64,000 bases of DNA from positions 2,132,828 to 2,196,827 of the forward strand of contig NZ_CP039865.1 of assembly GCF_005160265.1 (NCBI RefSeq), given 5' to 3'. The notes beneath the pieces were generated by a model. The model ran no database searches, was not told where the DNA came from, and saw nothing but the letters and a program-made list of their open reading frames with translations. The translations under genes were made by a program, and so were the position numbers. Position 1 is the stretch's first letter. Every line of letters starts with the position of its first letter. Source of the stretch: Phreatobacter aquaticus (GTDB lineage: Bacteria; Pseudomonadota; Alphaproteobacteria; Rhizobiales; Phreatobacteraceae). Positions 17,369-25,771 of this stretch are shown piece by piece.

Positions 17369-17998
17369 TCAGCTGTGACGAAGCGCACCGCGCCCGCGCC
17401 CGAAGGCGCCGTAGCGAGACGCCAGTCTCAGCCCGAGGGCTGCAACCAGCAGGGCCACCGGCAGCACGTACCACAGGCTCATCGGCACGCGCTTGCCATT
17501 GGTGACCATGAAGCTGATCCAGATGAAGTGGGCGCCGCTCCAGTGCAGCCAGCCCCATGCTCGAGGCCCGAGCCAAGCGGCTGAGCGGTTGAACGAGGTC
17601 GCTGCCATGGCGGCGATCAGGAGATAGGCCGTCCCGCCGGAGATGATGTTGCCGAGATTGGTCAATTGCCAGAACAGCACGGGATCGCGCCGCACCAGCA
17701 GCACGAGCGCCACACCATGGATCAGGTGCGACACCGCAAAGCCGAGGCCGACCTGCCTCCGGTTGCGCCGGAGCCAGCGGGTGGGTTCGGATGGCCAGAG
17801 GCGGATGAGGCTGGAGGCAAGGAAGCTCGCGAGAAACAGCGCAAGCGAGGTTCGGGCGGTCAGCCGGATCGCGCTGCGCAATCCATCGGTATCGCCCCCC
17901 GCGACGAGGAACATCGCCACCGTGAGGCTGAGCAGGATCAGCGTGATCAGGCCAAGCAGCGGCCAGCCTTCGGTCAGATTTCGGGCATGCGGGATCAT
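17369..17998 (-). CDS. ferric reductase-like transmembrane protein
   Basis: A 209-residue protein with about six membrane helices. Histidines in matching positions (HLIHGVALVLL and WLHWSGAHFIW) are consistent with haem coordination, as in the ferric reductase-like/YedZ (MsrQ) superfamily. Partner and electron acceptor are unknown. No MsrP or flavin domain is adjacent. It is the last gene of the minus-strand unit that starts with padR: 57 bases separate it from the HAAS-domain gene. PadR therefore probably controls this membrane redox protein. Confidence 0.7.
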   Translation of the reverse strand: MIPHARNLTEGWPLLGLITLILLSLTVAMFLVAGGDTDGLRSAIRLTARTSLALFLASFLASSLIRLWPSEPTRWLRRNRRQVGLGFAVSHLIHGVALVLLVRRDPVLFWQLTNLGNIISGGTAYLLIAAMAATSFNRSAAWLGPRAWGWLHWSGAHFIWISFMVTNGKRVPMSLWYVLPVALLVAALGLRLASRYGAFGRGRGALRHS

Positions 17999-18055
17999 GC
18001 GGTGCCTCCTGGGCTCCGTGAGACAGGGGAGATGATGGGGGAGCGGGCCCCCTCG

Positions 18056-18733
18056 TCAGGTCGAGACGAGGGCCCTGGCGAGAAGCGTTCGACGCAGGAA
18101 TAGGGTGATCAGCCAGCCGCCGAGGCTGAGCACGGTTATCTCGGCGATGAGCCCGCCAAGGATGAGCGCAGGCGGGAGATCGCCCGGCGCCTGCAACCAG
18201 ATGCGGGCGCCGCCCGCGACAACCGATGCGGCGAGCGCCGCAAAGCTCAGGCCGGCTGCGACCGTCACCAGGATGGGGCGCCGCAGCGTCTCGTGATCCA
18301 GTGTTTCGCCCGCCGGCAATCGCCGCGCCGCCAGCCAGCCCGCGGCGCCGATGACCATCGCCGCCACCAGACCGTAGCGATCGACGAGCGGAATGAGCCC
18401 ATCCAGGAGCGCGCCGCCGTCCGAAGGAGCGGCCAGGCCCAGAGTGCGCAGCCGCATGGCGAGGAAGGTCGCGGCCATCATCGTCAGCAGGGCCCACCAG
18501 AGACGCTCGGACTGGCGATCCAGCGCATCGAGGAGGTAATGGGACGCCATCGCTCGCGGCGAACCGAGCCGCGTCAGGACCCGCCGGACATCGTCCTCGC
18601 TCGGGGCTTCGCTGGCATCGAGCGCATCCTCGACATGACCGGCGATCTCCTCGCGCATGCGCTCGGCGAGGTGCGGATCGAAGCTCAACCGGCTGGAGAG
18701 GTCATCGAGATAGGCCTCGATCAGGCGGGCCAT
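18056..18733 (-). CDS. HAAS-domain (DUF1700-like) membrane protein
   Basis: A 225-residue protein. The N-terminal 80 residues form the helical HAAS-type domain: MARLIEAYLDDLSSRLSFD, MREEIAGHVEDALDASEAPSEDDVRRVLTRLGSPRAMA. After that come five or six membrane helices. Such proteins are commonly encoded directly after a PadR regulator, as here: the start overlaps the padR 3' end by 13 bases. They are thought to act as partners or targets of PadR-type control at the membrane. The function is unassigned. The ATG at 18733 is favoured because it begins the conserved domain. Confidence 0.72.
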   Translation of the reverse strand: MARLIEAYLDDLSSRLSFDPHLAERMREEIAGHVEDALDASEAPSEDDVRRVLTRLGSPRAMASHYLLDALDRQSERLWWALLTMMAATFLAMRLRTLGLAAPSDGGALLDGLIPLVDRYGLVAAMVIGAAGWLAARRLPAGETLDHETLRRPILVTVAAGLSFAALAASVVAGGARIWLQAPGDLPPALILGGLIAEITVLSLGGWLITLFLRRTLLARALVST

Positions 18734-19059
18734 GGGCTGCCTCCTGTCACGACCGCATGGACGGCGCGGGCAAAGCGACCCCATGTCTCGCGCCGCTTGG
18801 CAAGAGCGCTGCGGCCGTCTTCGGTCAGGGTGTAGATCCGCCGCCGGCGCCCGAGAGCGGGATCAGTCCAGGCGCTGGCCAGCAGGCCGGCCTGTTCCAG
18901 ACGATGCAGCGCCGGATAGATTGTCCCTTCCGGCAGGTCGAACGCCTCGCCGCTCATCCGCCGGATCGTCTCGATAATGGCATAGCCATGGGCCGGCCCT
19001 GCCTCGAGGGCTGCGAGGACGATCGTGTCGAGGTGACCCTTGAGCATCTCTGGTTCCAT
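18721..19059 (-). CDS. PadR family transcriptional regulator
   Basis: A 112-residue winged-helix regulator of the short (PadR-s2) type. The core is LAALEAGPAHGYAIIETIRRMS, then LPEGTIYPALHRLEQAGLL and GRRRRIYTLTEDGRSAL, with a short C-terminal dimerisation helix. PadR proteins usually repress their own operon and membrane-protein genes until a ligand binds. Here it heads a three-gene minus-strand operon. A tandem 15-bp repeat lies immediately upstream of the start codon and covers the expected operator and ribosome-binding region. The ligand is unknown. Confidence 0.88.
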   Translation of the reverse strand: MEPEMLKGHLDTIVLAALEAGPAHGYAIIETIRRMSGEAFDLPEGTIYPALHRLEQAGLLASAWTDPALGRRRRIYTLTEDGRSALAKRRETWGRFARAVHAVVTGGSPWPA

Positions 19060-19060
19060 A

Positions 19061-19090
19061 CCTAGAGACGCTATGCCTAGAGACGCGATG
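19061..19090. promoter_or_regulatory. tandem 15-bp repeat at the padR start, candidate operator
   Basis: Two adjacent copies, CCTAGAGACGCTATG and CCTAGAGACGCGATG, are identical at 14 of 15 positions and lie one base upstream of the padR start codon (minus strand). A bound dimer here would block transcription or ribosome access, so PadR autoregulation is the obvious reading. The site lies in the 174-base divergent region shared with the amidase gene. Confidence 0.5.
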
Positions 19091-19233
19091 CATCAACAGG
19101 CAGGTGTTCACACTCTCGCGAGGTCGTGCGAGAGCCATGCTCATGACGCATGGCCGACCCAGCACTCCGGCCCGCTTGTGCGCCCCCGTGCCGGGTGCAA
19201 CCGTGCCTTTCGTGACCGTCAAGGAGCTTCCGC

Positions 19234-20652
19234 ATGGCCGCCGATCTGTCTCTCATCGAGAAGAGCGCAACTGACATTCTGAAGCTTCTGAAGAAGGAAG
19301 AGATCAGTCCGCTCGATCTTCTGGACACATTGGAAGCCCGGATTTCCGATGTCGACGGCCAGGTCAATGCGCTGCCGACGCTATGCTTCGACCGCGCCCG
19401 CAAACATGCCAAGGCGTTGATGAAGCGACCCAAGGAAGGCCGTGGCCTCCTCATGGGCATGCCCATTCCGATTAAGGATCTGACCGACGTCGCAGGTGTG
19501 CGCTCAACGCAGGGCTCGCCGATCTTCGCCGACCATATCCCCACGGCGTCCAACATCCTGGTCGAGAACCTTGAGGCCAGGGGCGGCGTCATCTACGCCA
19601 AGTCCAACACGCCGGAATTTGGCGCGGGCGCCAACACCTTCAACGAAGTGTTCGGCCGCACCCTCAATCCCTACAACACCAAGCTGTCGGCAGCCGGCTC
19701 ATCGGGCGGCGCCGCCGTGTCGCTCGCCACCGGTCAGGCCTGGCTCGCCCACGGCTCGGACATGGGTGGTTCGCTGCGCAATCCCGCAAGCTTCTGCGGC
19801 ATTGTCGGCATGCGCCCGTCACCCGGCCGTGTGGCCGCCAATCCGGGCGCCAAGATCGACTCGACGCTGGGTGTCGAAGGGCCGATGGCCCGCACCGTCG
19901 CGGACCTTGCCCTGCTGCTTGACGCCATGAGCGGCGATGACCACCGCGATCCTCGCTCGCTGCCGCTGCCGAAGCGAGGGTTCCGTGCGGCACTGCGCAG
20001 CGGCTGGAAGCCGAGGCGCATCGCCTATTCTGCCGATCTCGGCATCACCCCGGTCGACCCGGAGGTGCGCGCTATCACCCAGAAGGCGGCACAACGCTTT
20101 GCCGCTGCCGGTATCGAGGTGGAGGAGGCCCATCCGGACTTCTCGGAGGTGCACGAATGCTTCGGCACCTTGCGCGCCTATGCCTTCGCCGCGACCAAGG
20201 TCGAGCTCCTGCGCACCCACCGCGACCAGCTGAAGCCGGAGGTGATCTGGAACATCGAGAAGGGCCTTGCCCTGACGATGGAAGAATTGACGCGCGCCGA
20301 GAACCAGCGGCTGGCGATGCTCCAGCGCACGCTGACCTTCTTCGAGACCTATGACCTCTTGCTGACGCCGGCGACCATCGTCGCGGCCTATCCGGTCGAG
20401 CAGCGCTTCGTTGCCGAATGCGACGGCTTCACCTTCCCGGACTATGTCCAGTGGCTGTCGATCGCCTATGCGCTGACCACCGTGTCGTGCCCGGCTTTGT
20501 CGTTGCCGTGCGGCTTCACCTCCGATGGTCGGCCGGTCGGCCTGCAGATCGCGGCGCGGCCGCATGGCGAGGCGATGATCCTCGCCGGCGCCTCCATGCT
20601 GGAGGATATCCTCGCCCTTGATACGGTGAGGCCGATCGACCCGCGCGGCTGA
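19234..20652 (+). CDS. amidase signature family hydrolase
   Basis: A 472-residue enzyme with the Ser-cisSer-Lys triad of the amidase signature family: K81 in PIPIKDLTDVAG, S156 in AAGSSGGAAV and the nucleophile S180 in GSDMGGSLRNPASFCG. It hydrolyses an amide bond; the substrate cannot be specified. GatA, aryl-acylamidase-type and 6-aminohexanoate-type enzymes share these residues, and there is no GatB/GatC context. AAGGAG about 10 bases upstream supports the ATG. It is transcribed divergently from padR and could respond to that regulator, although only the position suggests it. Confidence 0.87.
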   Translation: MAADLSLIEKSATDILKLLKKEEISPLDLLDTLEARISDVDGQVNALPTLCFDRARKHAKALMKRPKEGRGLLMGMPIPIKDLTDVAGVRSTQGSPIFADHIPTASNILVENLEARGGVIYAKSNTPEFGAGANTFNEVFGRTLNPYNTKLSAAGSSGGAAVSLATGQAWLAHGSDMGGSLRNPASFCGIVGMRPSPGRVAANPGAKIDSTLGVEGPMARTVADLALLLDAMSGDDHRDPRSLPLPKRGFRAALRSGWKPRRIAYSADLGITPVDPEVRAITQKAAQRFAAAGIEVEEAHPDFSEVHECFGTLRAYAFAATKVELLRTHRDQLKPEVIWNIEKGLALTMEELTRAENQRLAMLQRTLTFFETYDLLLTPATIVAAYPVEQRFVAECDGFTFPDYVQWLSIAYALTTVSCPALSLPCGFTSDGRPVGLQIAARPHGEAMILAGASMLEDILALDTVRPIDPRG

Positions 20653-20675
20653 CGCGCGGGCCGGTCTGTCGACGA

Positions 20676-21053
20676 TCAGAACAGCCAGCTGTTCGGATCG
20701 GCAATCGGCTCGCGCTTGTTGAGTAGCATCAGGCCGCGGATGATCCGCACCAGGAACCAGACGACCAGCACGGCAAGCAAAAGGAAGCCGATACCGACGA
20801 ACATCAGCACGATGCACAGGATCGAATAGGCCAGGCTGATCCAGAAGGTGCGGATGATCCAGGTATAATGGGTGGCAAGCCATGCCGAGGCGGTGCCGCG
20901 GTTGATATAGGCCATGATGACCGCGATGATCGGCGTCAGCGGGATGATCGCGCCTGCAATGAACAGAACATAGGCCACCATCGCCATGGTGGTGGCTTCC
21001 ACCACCGGCGTCTGATCCTGGGGTGGCATCTGACCGGGCTGCTGGTATGTCAT
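20676..21053 (-). CDS. DUF4870 family membrane protein
   Basis: A 125-residue membrane protein. It has a Gln/Pro-rich N-terminus (MTYQQPGQMPPQDQ), then a helix MAMVAYVLFIAGAIIPLTPIIAVIMAY. The conserved block INRGTASAWLATHYTWIIRTFWISL precedes two further helices, and the protein ends in a polar tail. This pattern fits DUF4870-type proteins of unknown function. The ATG at 21053 excludes an Arg-rich upstream extension. It is convergent with the amidase gene (23 bases apart) and divergent from the outer-membrane barrel gene. Confidence 0.7.
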   Translation of the reverse strand: MTYQQPGQMPPQDQTPVVEATTMAMVAYVLFIAGAIIPLTPIIAVIMAYINRGTASAWLATHYTWIIRTFWISLAYSILCIVLMFVGIGFLLLAVLVVWFLVRIIRGLMLLNKREPIADPNSWLF

Positions 21054-21207
21054 GGGTCCTCGCAAGCTGCGACCGGCCTGCATTCCGGCAGGTGCCGGAC
21101 GTCGAGCGCGGTCTATCGGCAGCAAGATGACCACCGGGCCAAGGTGCTTGCAAGCCGGGGAGCTACGTAAGGTGCCGCAAGCTCCGAAATCTTAACACTT
21201 TGTCGAC

Positions 21208-21225
21208 CCAAACCAGTGGTTTTGG
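21208..21225. promoter_or_regulatory. palindrome in the divergent region before the barrel gene
   Basis: CCAAACCAGTGGTTTTGG is a near-perfect palindrome (arms CCAAACCA and TGGTTTTGG, one extra T). It sits between the divergent DUF4870 and outer-membrane genes, 47 bases before the latter. It is a candidate operator; I do not recognise the regulator. Confidence 0.35.
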
Positions 21226-21271
21226 ACCGGCTCCGGTGACCCTATGTTAAACATGAGCCTCCGGTTTCTGC

Positions 21272-22222
21272 GTGTGTCGGGGCTTGCGGTTGTTGCGTCT
21301 CGTTTTGGTTCTCACCGCTCTGGCGGCATTTGTGGCGGGCTCGGTGCCCGCTCTCGCCCAGCGGGACGTCAGGTCCTCGGCCATTCCCGATTTTGATCAG
21401 GTTGCCGTTAGTGCGCGCGGCCTCACCGGTCCCTATGTCGCCGCGGGCTTCGGCTATTCCATCGCCTCGCGCCGCGTCTTCTCGATCGTCGACAATTATG
21501 CCTGTCCCGGCACCGTCCTGCCGGGCTTTGGCGCGGTCCAGCTCAATGGCTCCAACGGCTGCCAGACCCATGCCGCGCCCGGCGGATTGTCGGGTCATGC
21601 CATCGTGGGCTGGAACATGTCGGGCGACAGCGGCTGGCTCTCCGGAGTGGAGATCGAGGGGCGGCTCGCCTCGGAAAGCGGCGAGGGCCGGCTCGGTGGC
21701 ACAAGCCAGGTCTCGATCCCTGGCATCACCGGCTATACCAATACCGCGAGCGGCGCCTATCGCGCAGCGATCACCGGCGGTGTCGCGGCTTTCGGGCGCT
21801 TCGGCTACAATCTATCCGGCTGGGTGCCCTTCGTTCGGGCAGGGGTCGGCATCGCGCAATTCAGGGAGAGCATGGACTTTGACGCGACCGGATCGCGCTC
21901 CTGCACGCTGGTCTCGGGCCTGCCGAGCTGCACGTCAGGCGGCGTCGTCTCGTCGCGGCGGTCGAGCGTCCTCCCGTCCGCTTTGATCGGCGCCGGCCTG
22001 GAAATCCCATACGGCCGGTTCTTCGCCCGCATCGACGCGGAAGCGGAGGCCGCCTTCCAGCCCTCGCAGAACCTCATGCGCACGCTTGCCAACCAGGCGG
22101 TAGTGACCGTCACCGGCGGTTCGACGGGGACAGCGGCCTCGACGGTCGGGCAGGCGAGCCTGCGTTCGGAGAACTGGATCATTGCCCGCCGCCTGATGAT
22201 TTCGGGTGGCTTCCGGTTCTGA
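21272..22222 (+). CDS. outer membrane beta-barrel protein
   Basis: A 316-residue exported protein with a signal peptide (RLVLVLTALAAFVAGSVPALA, cleavage near AQRD). A chain of amphipathic strands follows: GPYVAAGFGYSIA, HAIVGWNMSGDSGWLSGVEIEG, YRAAITGGVAAFGRFGYNLSGWVPFVRAGVG. It ends in a C-terminal strand RLMISGGFRF with terminal Phe, as BAM substrates have. Two cysteine pairs (ACPG..NGCQ and RSCT..SCTS) may form periplasmic or loop disulfides. It resembles rhizobial porin-like Omp25/31 barrels in layout. The start is uncertain: GTG 21272 gives the signal peptide, whereas ATGs at 21244 and 21253 are in another frame that stops early. Confidence 0.75.
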   Translation: MCRGLRLLRLVLVLTALAAFVAGSVPALAQRDVRSSAIPDFDQVAVSARGLTGPYVAAGFGYSIASRRVFSIVDNYACPGTVLPGFGAVQLNGSNGCQTHAAPGGLSGHAIVGWNMSGDSGWLSGVEIEGRLASESGEGRLGGTSQVSIPGITGYTNTASGAYRAAITGGVAAFGRFGYNLSGWVPFVRAGVGIAQFRESMDFDATGSRSCTLVSGLPSCTSGGVVSSRRSSVLPSALIGAGLEIPYGRFFARIDAEAEAAFQPSQNLMRTLANQAVVTVTGGSTGTAASTVGQASLRSENWIIARRLMISGGFRF

Positions 22223-22245
22223 GCCCGGACAGCTATGGTCAGCCC

Positions 22246-23514
22246 ATGACAACACGCATGACCAAGCTCCCGTCCGGCCTGACGGTCGCGACCGAAACCT
22301 TCAGTCACCTCAAGACGGCCGCCATCAGCGTCACCGTCGGCACAGGCGGCCGAGACGAACTGCCTGACGAGCATGGCATCAGCCATCTGCTCGAGCATAT
22401 GGCGTTCAAGGGCACGACGAAGCGGACGCCGCGTGGCATTGCCGAGGAGATCGAGGCGGTAGGCGGCGAACTGAATGCCGCCACAGGCTCCGAGAACACC
22501 TCCTATTTCGCCAAGGTTCTCGGCGGAGATCTTCCTGTTGCCGTCGACATGCTGGCGGACATCCTCACCGATCCGCTGTTCGATCCGGTCGAGCTCGCCA
22601 AGGAGCAGAACGTCATCGTGCAGGAGATCGGCGCCGCCGAAGACACGCCTGACGATGTGGTGTTCGACCAGTTCATGGCGTCGGCCTTTCCGGGCCAGCC
22701 GCTGGGCCGCTCTGTGCTGGGCACACCCAAGGCTGTCCGCTCGGCAACGCCGGCCAAGCTTCGCGCCTATATGAGCCGCTGCTACAAGGCGCCGACCACG
22801 GTGATTTCGGCGGCCGGCGAGGTCGACCACGACGCCCTCGTGGCGATGGTGTCGGAGAAGTTCGGGAGCTTCGTCGACGAGGCGGTGCCGGCGGTGGAAC
22901 CGGGGCGCTACAAGGGCGGGATTGCCACCATCGGCAAGCCGCTCGAGCAGACCAACCTGGTCTTCGGTTTCGAGGGCATGAGCTACCGCGATCCGGACAT
23001 CTACAAGGTCGGCGTGTTCACCAGCCTGCTCGGCGGCGGCCTGTCGTCCAGGCTGTTCCAGGACGTGCGTGAGGCCCGCGGCCTCTGCTACGAGATCCAT
23101 TCGTTCCACTGGTCCTATGGCGATACCGGCCTGTTCGGCATTTCGGCCGGCACTGACCCGAAGGACGCGCCGGAACTGATGAACCTGACGCTGGACGTGC
23201 TGCACCAGGCGGTCGCCGGTGCCACGGAGGCGGAGGTTGCCCGCGCCAAGGCGCAGATGAAGGTCGGCCTGCTCGGCGCGCTGGAAAGCGCATCGGCGCG
23301 CACCGATCAGATCGCCCGCCAGATCCTGGTTTTCGGCGAGATTCTCGACCTCGACGATGTCGCGGCCAAGATCGAGGCTGTGACCGTCGAGGAGGTTCGC
23401 GCCGCTGCCGCCAAGCTGGTCGGTTCGTCGCCGATCACCTTCGCAGCCATCGGTCCGAAGCGTGGGCTGGACAAGGTGGCCCGTCTGGCGGAACAGTTCA
23501 CCTCTTCCCATTAG
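22246..23514 (+). CDS. M16 family zinc metallopeptidase
   Basis: A 422-residue peptidase of the mitochondrial-processing-peptidase/PqqL-like class. The inverted zinc motif HLLEH gives ligands H47 and H51 and catalytic E50, and a downstream VIVQEIGAAEDTPDD supplies the third ligand Glu. The C-terminal half has LLGGGLSSRLFQDVREARGLCYEI, the substrate-chamber signature. There is no signal peptide, so it is probably cytoplasmic. Substrates are unknown; related alphaproteobacterial enzymes are often encoded beside a RimJ-type acetyltransferase, as here. The spacing of 23 bases from the barrel gene allows co-transcription. Confidence 0.92.
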   Translation: MTTRMTKLPSGLTVATETFSHLKTAAISVTVGTGGRDELPDEHGISHLLEHMAFKGTTKRTPRGIAEEIEAVGGELNAATGSENTSYFAKVLGGDLPVAVDMLADILTDPLFDPVELAKEQNVIVQEIGAAEDTPDDVVFDQFMASAFPGQPLGRSVLGTPKAVRSATPAKLRAYMSRCYKAPTTVISAAGEVDHDALVAMVSEKFGSFVDEAVPAVEPGRYKGGIATIGKPLEQTNLVFGFEGMSYRDPDIYKVGVFTSLLGGGLSSRLFQDVREARGLCYEIHSFHWSYGDTGLFGISAGTDPKDAPELMNLTLDVLHQAVAGATEAEVARAKAQMKVGLLGALESASARTDQIARQILVFGEILDLDDVAAKIEAVTVEEVRAAAAKLVGSSPITFAAIGPKRGLDKVARLAEQFTSSH

Positions 23515-23554
23515 GGCCGACCACTCCCCCTGGCCGGCGCGACCATGTCTTGCG

Positions 23555-24166
23555 ATGAACACGGCGACCAGACCCTTGTCCCTGCTGCGCGCGGTTGGCC
23601 TTGCCTATGATCCGCCGGAGCCCATCGTGGCGCCGACGGTCACGTTGCGCGTGGCCGAGATGGCCGATTTCGAAGCCTGGGTGGCGTTGCGCGCGGCAAG
23701 TCGCGCCTTCCTGGTGCCATGGGAGCCGGCCTGGCCGCCGGACGACCTGACCAGGCCGTCGTTCCGCCGCCGCATCGCTCGCTATCGCCAGGACTGGCGC
23801 GAGGATCAGGGCTACGCGTTTCTGATCCATCGCCGCTCCGATGGCGCGCTGGTCGGCGGCGTCACGCTGACCAATGTCCGCCGGGGCGTCGCGCAGATGG
23901 TGTCGCTTGGCTACTGGATGGGCGAAGCCTTCGCCGGCCAGGGCTATATGAGCGCGGGCGTCAGGGCGCTGGTGCCCTATGCCTTCGGTCCGCTCGGCTT
24001 CCGGCGCATCGAAGCGGCGTGCCTGCCGCACAACCAGGCCTCACTCAGGCTTCTGGAAAAGGTCGGCTTCACCCGTGAGGGCCATGCTCGGCAATATCTC
24101 TGCATCAATGGCGAGTGGATGGACCACACCCTGTTCGCCATGCTGCGCGGCGACCCGCTGCGCTAG
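23555..24166 (+). CDS. RimJ/RimL-type GNAT acetyltransferase
   Basis: A 203-residue GNAT protein resembling ribosomal-protein Ser/Ala acetyltransferases: LRVAEMADFEAWVALRAASRAFLVPWEPAW at the start, then VSLGYWMGEAFAGQGYMSAGVRALVPYAF (acetyl-CoA site), and RRIEAACLPHNQASLRLLEKVGFTREG. The C-terminal block YLCINGEWMDHTLFAML is typical of RimJ. The target protein is not known. I chose the ATG at 23555 because the upstream in-frame extension is Trp/Arg-rich and lies partly inside the peptidase gene. It follows the M16 gene by 40 bases, a common alphaproteobacterial pairing. Confidence 0.85.
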   Translation: MNTATRPLSLLRAVGLAYDPPEPIVAPTVTLRVAEMADFEAWVALRAASRAFLVPWEPAWPPDDLTRPSFRRRIARYRQDWREDQGYAFLIHRRSDGALVGGVTLTNVRRGVAQMVSLGYWMGEAFAGQGYMSAGVRALVPYAFGPLGFRRIEAACLPHNQASLRLLEKVGFTREGHARQYLCINGEWMDHTLFAMLRGDPLR

Positions 24167-24172
24167 CGCCGG

Positions 24173-24547
24173 TCAGGCCGGGAGCCCGATCATCGCTCCG
24201 CCGATCTCGAAAGCCCACAGACACAGCGAGAGGCGTGCGGCATGCAGGCCGAAGCGGCAGGATGCCTGTGTGCCGGCACGGGCAATGAGCCGCTGGGCGA
24301 CGGCCCGTGGTGGACGTTCGTCGGATCTGAGATTGGCCCAGATCTCAGTCGTCTCGGGGGCACGGGCGACAATCTGGCGAGCCCGCAAGAGCTGGAAGGC
24401 AGCGACGAGGGTAAAGCCCAGGGCGCCGATCTTCAGGGCCTGATCGATACTGGCGCCATAGACCAGCATGCAGACGACAACGCCGAAGGCGGTCAGGCCG
24501 GCTTCGCGCGCGGCCCATTCGAAGGCCAGTTGCTCGATACGTTCCAT
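24173..24547 (-). CDS. hypothetical small membrane protein
   Basis: A 124-residue protein not recognised as a named family. It starts MERIEQLAFEWAAREAGLTAFG, has two hydrophobic helices (about 16-33 and 36-52) and a polar middle (RAPETTEIWANLRSDERPP). A third hydrophobic stretch RLSLCLWAFEIGGAMIGL ends it. GGAGG with 5-base spacing selects the ATG at 24547. An in-frame ATG six codons upstream lies before that site, so it is less likely. It is convergent with the acetyltransferase gene, 6 bases apart. Confidence 0.55.
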   Translation of the reverse strand: MERIEQLAFEWAAREAGLTAFGVVVCMLVYGASIDQALKIGALGFTLVAAFQLLRARQIVARAPETTEIWANLRSDERPPRAVAQRLIARAGTQASCRFGLHAARLSLCLWAFEIGGAMIGLPA

Positions 24548-24656
24548 CCATCCCTCCAAAGGCATAGGACGAAAGTAGTATCGATCAGAAATGCTGCGTT
24601 GCACAAATCCGCGAAACTGCGGATAGTCGGCCGGTTGTCCGGCCATGCCCTCCGCG

Positions 24657-24998
24657 TCAGTCGACGATGAACAGCTTCGCGCCAGTCGGCGCCTTCGAGC
24701 GGTGGGCCTCGGCATTGTCGGCCACCTGATAGGTCATGCCGGGCTTCAGCTTGAAAACGCGGCCATCGGCCAGCGTCGTCTCCAGTTCGCCTTCGAGGCA
24801 GAGGATGACGTGGCCCTTCGAGCACCAATGGTCGGATTCATAGCCGGGCACATATTCGACCATGCGCACCCGAATGGGGTTGTCGGACGGTCCGAAGGTC
24901 TGGGTGCGCCACAGCGCGTGGCCGACGTCACCTGTGTGGGTCGTCGGCGCAATCGTCGACCAATCGACGGTGGTGAACGGAATGTCGGACATGCGCAT
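24657..24998 (-). CDS. DHCW-motif cupin fold protein
   Basis: A 113-residue single-domain cupin. The centre reads GYESDHWCSKGHVILCLEGELETTL, followed by FKLKPGMTYQVADNAEAHRS. These are the two conserved cupin strand motifs of the small DHCW-type family, with His residues placed for a possible metal site. Enzymatic function is unknown. GGGAG on the minus strand, 7 bases before the ATG at 24998, supports that start. It may be co-transcribed with the membrane protein gene 109 bases downstream. Confidence 0.78.
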   Translation of the reverse strand: MRMSDIPFTTVDWSTIAPTTHTGDVGHALWRTQTFGPSDNPIRVRMVEYVPGYESDHWCSKGHVILCLEGELETTLADGRVFKLKPGMTYQVADNAEAHRSKAPTGAKLFIVD

Positions 24999-25087
24999 GA
25001 GAGGGCTCCCGCGGAAAAGGCATCGCGGGATACCTGCCCTGAAACCACGCCCTGCGACAATCCGGATTGCCGCAGGGCGCGCCTGCC

Positions 25088-25651
25088 TCAGAAGAGGTGG
25101 ATCAGGCCGGGCTTGAGCAGGCCGATCGCCATGAAGCCGAGGCCGACAATGCCGAGTCCGCCGGCGATCCAGCTCAGCACGATGGCGCCGGTGATCACTG
25201 TCGCGGAGGCCAGCACGATGCCGATCTGGAACGCGGCGGATGCGATTTCGAAGTCGTGGTAGCGCTTGTAGCTGACATCGCGCTTCTTTTGGGCGTCAAG
25301 CGCGCGGGCCGAAAGCTCGCGGCGGCCTTCCTGCGTCTCCGGCTCGGTTTCCCAGCGCTGTGCCGTGGCGCGCCAGGCATCGATCTGCTTGGTCATGGCA
25401 GCCTTCAGCGTCGCGTCGGTGACGGTGTCGCGGGTGATCGTCAGGTCGTCCGCGGCGGTGCGAACGGTGGTCTGCCGGATCGTCTTGGCCTGGAAGAAGG
25501 CCCAGAGGTTGGAGGCTTCCACATTGTAGTTCAGCGCGTCGGTCTGCGCGCTCTTGCCAGCCGTTTCGGCAATCGCCAGAAACAGCGCCATGACGGCAAT
25601 GATCAGCGCGATTTTCTTGTTCGACGGATCAACGTGACCGTGTCCCGACAT
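25088..25651 (-). CDS. DUF4337 family membrane protein
   Basis: A 187-residue protein. After a polar N-terminus (MSGHGHVDPSNKKIAL) comes one helix (about 15-32, IIAVMALFLAIAETAG). A helical soluble segment follows, with NVEASNLWAFFQAKTIRQT and RDVSYKRYHDFEIASAAFQIGI, and then two C-terminal helices (about 140-180). This order is that of DUF4337, whose function is unknown. The ATG at 25651 begins the conserved MSGHGHVDPSNKK motif and has AGGGAG upstream. It is divergent from the DjlA-like gene. Confidence 0.82.
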   Translation of the reverse strand: MSGHGHVDPSNKKIALIIAVMALFLAIAETAGKSAQTDALNYNVEASNLWAFFQAKTIRQTTVRTAADDLTITRDTVTDATLKAAMTKQIDAWRATAQRWETEPETQEGRRELSARALDAQKKRDVSYKRYHDFEIASAAFQIGIVLASATVITGAIVLSWIAGGLGIVGLGFMAIGLLKPGLIHLF

Positions 25652-25771
25652 CTGATTCGTGCTCCCTGAAGCCCCTGAAGGGTGCCATTTCTCTGCCGCT
25701 TCGGAAGGCCGGACGCAAGCCGTAGATTCCCGCCTTTTGCCCTCGCGGCGCGAACGGCTTAAACAGCCATC

